This document shows, one piece after another, positions 1 to 9,248 of a stretch of DNA of 64,000 bases. The notes beneath the pieces were generated by a model. The model was given only the letters and a program-made list of their open reading frames with translations, was not told where the DNA came from and ran no database searches. A program made the translations under genes and the position numbers. Origin of the DNA: Gautieria morchelliformis (taxonomy: Eukaryota > Basidiomycota > Agaricomycetes > Gomphales > Gomphaceae); assembly GCA_015179125.1 (NCBI GenBank), contig WHVA01000316.1:62001-126000 (forward strand), read 5' to 3'. How positions within the stretch are numbered: the first letter of the stretch is position 1; every line of letters begins with the position of its first letter.

Positions 1-1172
1 CGCTGGGAGTACCTTTGGGCACACCACTTCTCTTCCGAGTGCGAAGCACTCTGCATCAATCTGAGCTTTGTCTCAGATGGATAAGCGCCATTGTTGCGCA
101 TAATGTTTCTCTCCCCATCCTCGTGAGGCTATCCTGTCGTGCATTGGGCCAGCATTTTGATCCGTCTACTAATCCTTGTCTAGTTTCTTGACGAATCACG
201 ACTTTACAGTGAGTTATCGATCCCTTATCGCACAAGATCCTTTCCGCACTGGATCCCTTAATCTGCATAGGTGTGCACCTTAGGATGATTTGGAGCTTAT
301 GGGGTTGCTAAATACCTTTTCAGGTATCACTCCTTCGTGACAGGCTGGAGATGGGCTAAACCCATGGGACCTCAGCGGTGAGCCTGAGTTCCAGCCGCGT
401 GGGTATGTCCACTAATACCATCTCGTGTTCAGATTGCCAGTTCCCAGGGCTGGTGCAAAAGATGAGTAACTCTTCGTATGGCCAAATAGAAGCCTCGAAT
501 TATCAGCATCGCTGTTCGGAACAAACATAAGAGCCCCGATGTGAAGGTGGATAGCCGGAGAATTCATGGTGGACTGGGTCTAAGAAGCAGTCATGTGTTG
601 TTGTTAGAGCCAAAGAAACGAAATTCAGTGGACATGATTATCGGAAGAATCGGATTGCGTTTAAACTGCTGTCAGCACCCCCACGTGTTCGTGGCGCTGC
701 TCCTGTACGTCTCTCAAATGAAGAGATTCTCGACATCTCTCAGACATCATCAGCTTCGTTTTCGGGAGAAACGTCGATTCTATCCGGGGTACTTAGCGTA
801 GGTACTCACTTCCCGTATTTCTGGCGGCACACGTCAGACTATCACACTTGAGAAGATCGCAACCAGGGTGCAAAAAAAAATAAAAAAAGGGTTAGGGGCG
901 AGAGCGAGAATGCGAAGGCACTGGATGCCCATTGGTCACCAAAGGTCATTGAATAGTGGGAATGCAGCAGCAAATGTTCAGCGCAAGAGGATCGTTGAGG
1001 CGAGTGCGCTAGCGGCGCAGTAAAAGCGCTATGTGCCCACCAAGTAAGTGTTGAAGATGGTCATAATGAGAATAGGTCCGAGGCCTAAAAGGGGACCCCG
1101 ACAGGATGGGTACGATCGCCGGGGGAGAGGGATGACTTGCTCTATGTCAGGCTTATGGATTCTGGCAGTGCT
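1..1172. other. No recognised gene
   Basis: Several short open frames exist (for example 56-268 minus and 541-801 plus) but none shows a family motif, a plausible intron set or a convincing start context. A short A-rich tract lies near 870-887. The stretch may be old repeat DNA or intergenic sequence; I cannot assign it. Confidence 0.4.
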
Positions 1173-1185
1173 AAAGGATATGCTA

Positions 1186-1996
1186 GGACACGCTCAGCTA
1201 CATCGCCACCTACACAAGATAGGATCCAGCGCCACTCCGATATGCCCAGCCTGCCACCAACACGAGGAAACCGTACGCCACTTCTTACTGTCCTGCATCG
1301 CACACGCCCGCCATCGACAACCTATGATCAACGCATTGCGACGGGACGCACTCGACCTAACCAAGCTCCTGTCCGACCCCACGTATATAGACTACATGCT
1401 AGACTATGTGCACGCCACCAAACGCTTCCAGCCCACGCCCGCCCGCCCATCCACCCACCCTCCCCCCGACCACGACGCTAGATCGGCAGACAACGCACGA
1501 GAGCCCGGTACTAACCCAGTCTGATTTCATACAGGCACACGCAGCGACCCGCTCGCCCACGTCCTCCCCGCCGTCGCACACCCGTCTGCCCGCCCAGCAG
1601 AGTCGCACGCTCGCACGCACGCACCCCGCCCCGCTCGCATACCCGCGCTCACCCGCCCGTGTACACCCCGAACCACGTCTGGTCGGGCTAGCATGCTCCT
1701 AGTCAGCTCCTTCTTCCCAAAAAAAGACTCTTTCGTACATAGACAAGGCATACTACGGGCTCTTTCGAACGTGTTTCGGGATATGACCACACACATTACT
1801 ATTGTAATTTTCTTCCCTCATTCTCCTCTCTACATTACGCACATACGCTACAGCGGTTAATTCTCGAGGGTGTTAGTCCGAATTAGGACCCCCTGCCTTA
1901 GGGCTCATGTTTCGATGTTTTGTTCACGGGCACTCACCAGCTACACGTCATGTATTATCCTACATGAGCCAGCGTCTCAATGGATAAGAATGGATA

Positions 1997-2032
<36 letters not shown>
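1186..2032 (+). mobile_element. 5'-truncated LINE (non-LTR retrotransposon) 3' end
   Basis: The first ~340 bases encode the C-terminal end of a LINE ORF2: a G-H-x-x-L-x-x-x-L-H-x-I-G stretch followed by a C-x2-C-x8-H-x4-C knuckle (CPACHQ...HFLLSC), the usual Cys/His motif after the reverse transcriptase of many LINEs. The frame closes at 1524. A C-rich 3' untranslated part follows (about 1430-1690), and the copy ends in 35 A residues (1998-2032). AAAGGATATGCTA occurs at 1173-1185, just before the homology begins, and again at 2030-2042 after the tail, which fits a 13-bp target-site duplication. Dead on arrival: no reverse transcriptase or endonuclease is present. Clade is uncertain (Tad-like or Jockey-like). 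Confidence 0.72.
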
Positions 2033-2036
<4 letters not shown>

Positions 2037-2042
2037 ATGCTA

Positions 2043-2659
2043 CATGACGGAAAGGAAATAGCACCGGCTATTGCGCCATAAAGACGTCTGTTTAGTAGTA
2101 TGGTTCGAACCACGTCAGATGCGGAAATATATCAGGAAGGCCGCCGTCTCTGACACTTCAGCCTGAGCGAGCACCTCCAATTCCTCTGCCTTCATTCATG
2201 CATTTACATTTTGCTGCCTGTGAGGTAAAAATTACTCAGTAGATGCATCAAGCAGGAATAAATGAATTCACCCAAGGTGCCGCTTTGCTTTCCATCACCT
2301 GAGGGATGCCTCCAACCTCGTCTTTACCATACTGTACCATTTCGACCATAGGTGCACCTTTGCCATCGGAGCTATATGAACTGAATCTAGCCTAAGAGGA
2401 ATACTCACATGTCATCTTGGTGTGTCTCTACCGGTTCCTTACGAGGTCCGTGCTTTGGTTTGGCAGCGCCCTGCCCGAATGGCAACAATCAACTATGAAC
2501 TCGTAACATACTGACTACGTCAGAAAATCCCGAATTACCTGATCAGGCCTGTCGGCCTGATCCAGCCGTCGGTATCCTGACAGGGACTGATCAAGTGCTG
2601 CAATTACACGGCCAATCAATGTTTCCAGCTCCCTTAAGGTAGTACAACTCTGCCTTACA
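2043..2659. other. No recognised gene
   Basis: No open frame with a family motif. A T-arm-like palindrome (GGTTCGAACC, about 2103-2112) is present without the rest of a tRNA. Confidence 0.35.
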
Positions 2660-2990
2660 CACTGTAGGAAGAGTGGGCACTTAAAATAAGTACTTTTTGC
2701 ACTAGTACTTACAGCTGTTTCGGGTACACAAGGCGGAGTATGAAATTCATGCCGCGCGACGCCGCCTGCAAAGATCGCACTGTAGCTCGTCAACTGTTGA
2801 AGAATAAGACATTAATTTTGGTAGATAGTTTTTTCCTGTATATTATATACAATTTCATATAAAAATTGTAGCTTATTATGAAATATTGAATTTTTGGAAA
2901 CTTGAGCCTATATGCATCATTGTGACCCCAAATAGCATCAATCTGGGAGGTAGCAGGCTCAAATAAAGTAAGGGTGTGCATTTAGAAAGT
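2660..2990 (+). repeat. Inverted repeat arm A (partner 11580-11930)
   Basis: This stretch is homologous, in opposite orientation, to 11580-11930. The best core is about 50 bases around ACAGCTGTTTCGGGTACAC (2711-2729), followed by blocks such as CTTATTATGA and TATATGCATCAT in the same order and near-equal spacing. The arms are clearly diverged (my eye suggests 65-75 percent). They could be ends of one large DNA transposon or two separate copies of a short element. On the minus strand both arms can encode a shared peptide (RHEFHT-PCVPETAV), so an old coding origin is also possible. Confidence 0.5.
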
Positions 2991-3245
2991 AAGGCCTTGC
3001 ATGTATAAAGTTCTTGAACACTAATAACTAGTGTATAAGGGAAGTGGGGGGCTGCATAGTTTCCCAGTCTTTTAGCTTTCTATAAAGCAAAAATTCTAAT
3101 TGAGAGAGTGTACTACATGTACATGTAATAAAATATATAATAAGCAGACACAAGTTTATACTTGCCTTGACTTCCCATCTTGTGTGGACTACACGCAACA
3201 CATCACGTGATTCACGTGACATTACATATCTTGTACTTGTACCAT

Positions 3246-5974
3246 ATGCCGTGCTTTCTGCCTGAACACCAACGGCAGCGTCAAACCTACTCTGAAGACC
3301 TTCGAAAACGAGTAATATATCAACGGTTCACGCGGGAGAAGAAGATCGACGAAATCACGCTCGATCTGAACATGTCAAAACTTGTGGTCGAGCGCATCCT
3401 CCATCTATGGCATACTACTGGCGAGGTTATGTCGCAGGAACCTGGCAAGAAAGGCAAAAGGAGGAAGATCATGACTCAAGAGGAATTGGAGGCAAGTAAC
3501 ACGTCTTTCTGCCGTAGAATAAATGTACTCATAACTCCTTATCCTAGTTTCTTCTTCAACTTACAGAGGAGTTCCCCGACCTATATCTGGATGAGATACA
3601 GGGCCTATTGCAGCATCTGTATGGTGTGACGGTTGGAATTAGTACTATATGGGATACAATGACAGGCCTCGGTGTCATGATTCGTTTATTCTGCGAATCA
3701 TCCCTCAGCACAAGGCGAATGACCTCCCGAACCAGCGAACGACTTCCTGAACCAGCGAATATCTTGCCAAAATATTCATCGCCATACTGCTTTCACATTC
3801 GCTATTCGCATCATTCCTGCCAGCACGCCAGACCCACATGCTCAGGATGCATTCGGATAGTGTCAGTTGCAGCCTCCATGCAGGTTGGACTCAATGGGAC
3901 TCGCACCACTGCAGCGCAGGACGAATTAGCTTCGCTGAAGTTTTCACTACACAGTTGTCATGACACATTCATTTCTTGTATCGAGCTATCCCTGTTTCCC
4001 TTTCACCATTTTTCCATGTTCGCTCAGCTTCGCTCCATTCGCTCCTTGCCCCATTCACTATTCGCCACATTCACCAACTGGCCATTCACTACTTGCATCA
4101 TTTGCCAGTAGCCATGCCATCGAACACGATCAACATCCTTTACCTGGATTGTTGGTTCATCACTGGTCCTATCATGAATTGCAAGGAGGTGCAGGCTGTC
4201 ATGACTCATTTATTTCTTGTACCCAGCTATCCCTGTTGTCCCTTTCACCACTCTTCCATGTTCACGTGTCTTCGCTCCATTCACTCCTTGCTCCATTCGC
4301 TATTCGCCATATGACCATTCGCTACTCGCATCATTCGCCAGCAGGCACGCCATCAAACACGATCGACATCCTTTACCTGGATTGATTCTTCTCAACTCAA
4401 CCCCCTTTGGCTGTTCCTATGTCCAGAATGCATTCGCGGGGCATCCTACCCGTAGGTCATGTGGGACCAACCCAGCAGATGAAGAGTCCGTGCAGGGTGG
4501 TGTATATGCAGGTCCCAAGGCGTGTTTTTGTACATAGGGGCCTTCGCCTTCTTCCCTCTCCGTCGTTTCATGTTCGCACCCCTCTTCCATTCTATTGGAT
4601 GTTTATTCCATCTATTATGTATCCTGACCATGCACCCCTATCCAACCCTGACTCCAGATGGCCTCTTTCCTATTCGCTAGCACCATATGAGCATTCGGTA
4701 TAAGTAGTCTACATTCGCATGTATATTCTCCAGTTTAATTATCATACGTCCATCTTGTGCAAACCTGACCTCGCTGTGATCATCATCTTGAGCCTTCTCC
4801 TGTAGATTTCTATCTTCGACCAGAAGAGGACTTAGGCATCACTGGTGAGTTCTCATACTTCATCTTTGTTACCTTAGCCTTCGAGTTATTTTCTGTGCTG
4901 TCAGCGAAGGGCTCCGAAGGAGTGCCTTCGCCGATGAAAGGATTGTCACTACTTAGACAACCTTTCCATGACACCTTGCATGTTACATCGTCAAGTGCCA
5001 CGGGCTATTTCGCTATGACTGTAGATCAGGGCGAATTCCTTTCGAGTAACCCTCTTACTTCTTAACTCTTACCTGTTCGGTACTGTTCGCTGGGTGATTC
5101 GCTAGATCGCACACACTATTCGGGCATTCGCCACTAACATGCGATATTAACGCCCAAAAATCCAATCTTGACACTTGGCCTCACGCACAAAAAGGTATGC
5201 CTCAATATATTCTTTTGCGTCATCCAATCTAATCGGCCTCTTCGTAGCTATCCAAGGTGGCTGCCGAGCGTAATGCTAACCTTCGAAGTCTATACTGTTT
5301 CAGGATTGGTCAGGAGAGTCCCGAGCGTTTGGTATTTGTCGACGAGAGTCGAATTGATTGTCGCACCACATATCACCTGAATGGATGGGCTGCAAGGAAA
5401 AAGAGCTTCAGTAAAAGCTCGCTTCGTCCGAGTGACTGGGTAAGTACCTTCTCATTTGTTCATTTGCTGCTGACTTACGCATGATCTAGTTATTCAGTCC
5501 TTCCTGCCCTCAGTGCTGAGGGTATCATATATTCCGACGTGCGTGAAGGCGCCTACGATATGGACGCGTTTGTTCAGTTTATCCATGACCTGATGCCCCA
5601 TATGAACCCATGGCCCCTACCACGCAGCGTGCTTGTGATGGACAATTGCGCCATTCATCATTCAGAAGAAGTGGCAGAACTTTGCCAGAAACAGTAAGTT
5701 TTCTTCTCCTAGTCTTCTGTATATCTCAAGGGAGGCTGAATCTTATGACAGCGGTGTCCGGCTATACTACTTACTGCCTTATTCACCAGACTTCAACCCA
5801 ATAGAGGAAGCATTTTCTTTCCTGAAAGCCCACCTCCGGCGCCATGGTTCAGACTTTCGTGCAGCGATTGATTCTAAGGATGAGGGGGCAATCTTGTTGT
5901 TCTTTCATAGTGCTCTTGCCACCATTACTCCAAAACACTGTGAAGGCTGGATGACCCATTCAAGGTATTTGTAG
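3246..5974 (+). pseudogene. Tc1/mariner-type (DD34E) transposase gene, interrupted
   Basis: Cut-and-paste transposase of the DDE_3/Tc1 group. Residues 1-85 (3246-3495) hold an HTH with Y-S-E-D-L-R and L-N-M-S-K-L. Introns are likely at 3496-3566 (donor GTAACA), 5195-5247, 5440-5489 and about 5696-5751. The catalytic triad is visible: D in F-V-D-E-S (near 5340), D in V-M-D-N-C-A-I-H-H (near 5640) and E in Y-S-P-D-F-N-P-I-E-E (near 5810), with 34 residues between the last two. The gene is split by solo LTR X1 (3673-5173); removing it in thought leaves M-T-G-L-G-L-T-H-K-K across the junction. A reading-frame change appears near 5400-5430 before the G-Y-S-V-L-P-A-L block, so the copy is probably inactive. 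Stop at 5972-5974. Terminal repeats of the transposon were not settled. Confidence 0.75.
3673..5173 (+). mobile_element. Solo LTR, family X, copy 1
   Basis: A 1.5-kb sequence that begins TGTCATGA and ends TCTTGACA (TG...CA, 8-bp imperfect terminal inverted repeat) and is flanked by CTCGG (3668-3672) and CTTGG (5174-5178), a 5-bp target duplication with one transition. It encodes nothing recognisable. A TATA-like TATAAGTAG lies near 4700. The first part consists of three related units starting at 3673, 3956 and 4197, each opening with TGTCATGA; the units are rich in ATTCGC. The parent element is not in the window. Three further copies (19289-20529, 46820-47749, 7562-8007) are present. It looks like an LTR left after recombination of a full element; a large MITE is less likely because of the TG...CA ends and 5-bp duplication. 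Confidence 0.7.
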
Positions 5975-6149
5975 ATGCAAGCAGCCTTGTAGTAGCAGTG
6001 TAGCACTTCATCACAATTGTAACCTCATATGCCCCTCTGAAAATTATGTTGCAAGGTTTTTATTAGCTAGTCAGTGTTGCCATGACAAGCTCAGAGTTGG
6101 GTTGAGCCTGTGTTTATTCAAGCTAGATGACTGGTTCAGTGTCACCAGA

Positions 6150-6298
6150 TATTCGGGCTCATGTGGCATCATCATGTTTGATGTCACTTCAAGGATCATG
6201 TATAAGAATGTACACATGACATTCTGACCTGAGGGGCCTGTTGGCTGACCAGTGTGGCCAGACTATTCAGGGCCCATGCGGCACTGTCATGTTTGATG
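6150..6298 (+). repeat. ~125-bp dispersed unit, copy 1
   Basis: Contains GTTTGATGTCACTTCAAGG and GACCTGAGGGGCCTGTTGG and the T-G-T-G-G-C-C-A-G-A-C block. The same unit recurs at 8025-8059 plus 8599-8664 (split by a solo LTR) and at 8665-8786. The last bases, TGATG, are the left target duplication of the LTR at 6299-8024. No coding potential is seen; the bases just before (5975-6149) are also without a gene. Confidence 0.6.
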
Positions 6299-6574
6299 TG
6301 TAGTAACTTGGTTTGGGCAAGTAGGAAGTTATAGACCAGTAGTTCGATGGATGGAGCCTTCAGGAGACTATTTGGTGTTCTCCTCAGTGATAGTCAACAT
6401 TAGTAATATAAGGGAAAGCTACCTATTTAGTGTTCTACATGTTTTTTCAGTTAAATACTACGAAGATACACTATTAAACTCACCTCCTCAGTGATAGTCA
6501 ACACTGAGGAGGGAAGGGCATGCATTCGCCTGTTTCACTCGCATATACGAAGTTCTGGCACGCACATCAGGCAA

Positions 6575-7561
6575 TGGTGTGAAGGTCAAAGATGACATGG
6601 CAAGGTACTACAACCAACACCAGGTTCCGGAGTACCAAATTGGAGACAAGGTATATTTGGACGCAAGTGATATCTGCACCACATGCCCTTCACAGAAGCT
6701 TGCCCACCGCTACCTTGGGCCCTTCACAGTGATGCGGAGGGTCAGATGAAACGCGTACCGTCTCCGACTCCGAACTCCATGTCCCACTTCCACCTGTCTT
6801 CAATGTAGTGAAGTTGCTCCCAGCACCGGGGGATCCAATTCCAGGCTGGAGGTCTTATCCGCCATCTCCACTGGAAATCGTAGATGGGGAAGAGCATTAT
6901 GTGGTGGAATGGATCCTGGAGAGCCAGTTCGTGCAAGGACGATTCCAATTCCTCGTGAAATGGGAAGGATATGGGTACAAGGAAAATTCATGGGTCCCGG
7001 AGCAAGACGTCTCTGCCCCGGACAAACTCTGAGAGTTCTACAGGACACACCCTGGTGCCCCTCATTGAATCCATTCGCTAGCCTTTCAATCCCTTGTGTC
7101 CCGTGCTTCGAGGATGCAGCACACTAGAGGTGGGGTGATGTCAGGGAACACCCTGTTTTCCAGTTCCGACACCACACCAAATTCTGACTCCATTTCCAAC
7201 TCTGCTTCCAGTTCCGCTTCCATCTCTGACTCCGCTTTCGGAAATGATTCCGCTTCTGGGAGAACTTCCACATGTTCTGTTTGCCTTGCCAATTCCACTC
7301 CAATTTCTGACTTCCACTCTCGGAACAGTGTCAGAAGTCAAGCGACTCCTGTAGTATGTGGCATCAAGGGTCAATCAAGGGTCAGGGACGTCAGGGGGAT
7401 GCAGGGTTGATGGCGAGTGCCGAGTGTTGTCCCTGGCTGCAGACTAGTGTAGTATAATACGGGCTCGCTGACATTGGGGGTCCTTAGACTTTTCTCTTTG
7501 GATTTCCCCTTGTCAATTCCGTGGTAGTGTGACCTCCACAGCCAGCTAGGGTTGCCTTACA
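6575..7561 (+). mobile_element. Gypsy-B 3' end fragment with 3' LTR
   Basis: The end of a Ty3/Gypsy (chromovirus) pol: the linker after integrase (D-M-A-R-Y-Y-N-Q) and a chromodomain (Y-V-V-E-W-I-L-E-S, F-L-V-K-W-E-G-Y-G-Y-K-E-N-S-W-V-P) at about 6860-7015. A purine-rich tract (GAGGTGGGGTGA) precedes the LTR at 7139-7561 (423 bp, TGTCAGGGAACACC...GCCTTACA). The same family is better preserved at 47750-53694. Broken: all parts before the integrase end are missing, and the remaining coding part has about two or three breaks. It sits inside an X fragment which in turn sits in the LTR at 6299-8024. Confidence 0.75.
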
Positions 7562-8007
7562 GGTGTGCAGTCAGGATACAAATAGATGAAATGCATATAC
7601 AATAGAATAAAGGAGGAGTGCGAACATGAAACGATGGGGGGGAAAGAGGACAAAGGTACCTAAGTAAGAAAACACACTTTCAGACCTGCATACATGTTAC
7701 CCTGCACGGACTCTTGGTCTGCTGGGTCAATCTCACATGATCTACAGGTAGGACCTCCCGCGAATGCATCCCGGCCGTAGGAACACCAAGAGGGGGTTGA
7801 ATTGGGAAGGTGAAAGGGCCAGTGATGAACATCATGCCAGGTAAAGGATGTTGATCGTGTTTGATGGTGTGCCTATTGGTGAATGATGCGAGTAGTGAAT
7901 GGTCATTTCAGTGAATTCAGCGAAGAGAGAATGGAGTGAACATAGAGGTAGAGGGATAAAAAGGGAAAAAGGGTGCAACTTGATACAAGAATAAATGGGT
8001 AATGACA
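7562..8007 (-). mobile_element. Family X LTR fragment, copy 4
   Basis: Reads, on the minus strand, from TGTCATTACCCATTTATTC (start at 8007) through the family's CACGATC and TGCAGGGTAAC blocks to the junction with the Gypsy-B LTR at 7561/7562. The rest of the X copy is missing. It closely parallels 47041-47749. Confidence 0.65.
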
Positions 8008-8024
8008 CACATATGCACCCAACA

Positions 8025-8786
8025 TGATGTCACTTCAAGGATCACATATAAGAACGTACTGTAGAGGACAGGAATTATAGGCAGTAGGACTGGACTTGGT
8101 GCTCAAAAGAAGACTAGAAATTAATTCACTCTCTCAGTGAATTTAGTTGTCACTGTTAATATTATACACTACCTAGAATTAATTCACTACAGGATTTCTA
8201 GGTCAACAAATCGAAGAGAAATAAGACTAATTTACTTGCCTCTCTCAGTGAATTTAGTTGTCACTGAGAGAGGGGGGAAATGTGTCTCATGCGCATGTAC
8301 TACTAGCCGGCGCTTTAGTGCCCGTGGGGCACTGGTGTGCCGTGCTAAGCGCCCGTAGAACGTAGCACGGTAGTGAACAGCCTCAGCTCAAAAAGGAAAC
8401 TTGTCCACAACCACCCACAAAGGGTTGGTTGGACAGAACATGAAAAGAAGTAGAAATACAGCTTCGAAAAATCAAAGAAAAAAATTTGACAAATCATAGA
8501 ATGAATGTCAGCATGGTTTCAAGTCAAAATCAAAAGAAATCCGAATGGTGGAATCTATTTGGCTTGATTTTGGTGCAGGAGCATAAATGCACCCAACACG
8601 TACACATTTGATATTCTGACCCGAGGGGCCTGTTGGCTGACCAGTGTGGCCGGACTATTCAGCCCGTGTGGCATTGTCATGTTTGATGTCACTTCAAGGA
8701 TCATATATAAGAACATACATATTTGACATTCTGACCTGAGGGGCCTGTTGGTCGATCAGTGTGGCCAGACTATTCAGGGCTCATGT
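8025..8786 (+). repeat. ~125-bp dispersed unit, copies 2 and 3
   Basis: Copy 2 is 8025-8059 continued at 8599-8664, split by the Copia-A solo LTR; copy 3 follows directly at about 8665-8786. Both carry TGATGTCACTTCAAGGATCA, a TATAAGAA block and GAGGGGCCTGTTGG. Together with 6150-6298 they form a small tandem or segmentally copied array now separated by LTR insertions. A further partial copy (GGCATCATCATGTTTG) follows the MITE at 9137. Confidence 0.6.
8060..8598 (-). mobile_element. Copia-A solo LTR
   Basis: 539 bp, TGTAGAGGACAGG...AAATGCACCCAACA, flanked by CGTAC at 8055-8059 and 8599-8603 (perfect 5-bp target duplication). Homologous to the two LTRs of the Copia-A element at 34030-46819. 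Contains the conserved hairpin at 8239-8273 (13-bp perfect stem) and an upstream half-copy of it at about 8128-8155. Inserted within a 125-bp repeat unit. No coding sequence. Confidence 0.85.
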
Positions 8787-9135
8787 CACTGGAGGCATAT
8801 AACAATTTTCTGGTCTGAAAAACTATTCAAAAACCTGTAAAGATATTCCAAATTTTTTTAGTGTTTTTAATGTAAAAAAACTTTGACAAAATTTTGTGCT
8901 TTTGTTAGAATTTGTTGAGCAAGAAAATTGTAAAAGAAATTTAAAGTTTTTTGCGGGTTTTTTATGTGTTTTTATAAGTTTCTTTGTGAAAACACAAAGA
9001 AACTGATAAAAAACCCTGAAAAAAACTTTGAACTTTTTTACAATTTTCTTGCTCAACAAGCTCTAATAAAAACATAATTTATTACAGTTTTTTGAACAGT
9101 TTTTCAGACAAGAAAAACTTTATATGCCTGCAGTG
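8787..9135. mobile_element. AT-rich fold-back MITE
   Basis: A 349-bp palindromic element beginning CACTGGAGGCATATA and ending TATATGCCTGCAGTG. The two halves are imperfect inverted repeats of about 150 bases each (for example TTGAGCAAGAAAATTGTAAA near 8918 against its complement near 9040-9055), meeting near 8993 at AAAACACAAAG. No protein is encoded. The CACTG...CAGTG ends recall hAT or CACTA elements, but no convincing target duplication was found, so the superfamily is open. Confidence 0.65.
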
Positions 9136-9248
9136 TGGGGCATCATCATGTTTGCATCATCATGCTTTTGTTCCTCACTTCAGTGTTTCTTGCCATGAAC
9201 TCAAGATGTAGATTTCCCTAGCACTTGTGACAAACTAACTATGGTAAT

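Larger units (their letters stand above)
6299..8024 (-). mobile_element. Copia-type solo LTR (variant subfamily), with nested elements inside
   Basis: Begins TGTAGTAACTTGG and ends ATGCACCCAACA, the same outer ends as the Copia-A LTR, and is flanked by TGATG at 6294-6298 and 8025-8029 (5-bp target duplication). It holds a perfect 11-bp hairpin at 6483-6512 like that of the Copia-A LTR. Only about 270 bases at the left and about 17 at the right belong to this LTR; the middle (about 6575-8007) is a Gypsy-B tail plus an X fragment. Orientation follows the Copia-A rule that coding lies on the opposite strand to the TGTAG...CAACA reading. Fossil, no coding sequence. Confidence 0.65.

Noticed and set aside
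1399-1796. Long overlapping open frames on both strands (1406-1702 plus, 1620-1399 and 1796-1527 minus)
   Set aside because: C-rich low-complexity DNA in the LINE 3' untranslated part keeps frames open by chance.
2100-2115. tRNA T-arm or Pol III B-box-like GGTTCGAACC
   Set aside because: No acceptor stem, D-arm or anticodon arm can be placed around it; it is a short palindrome.
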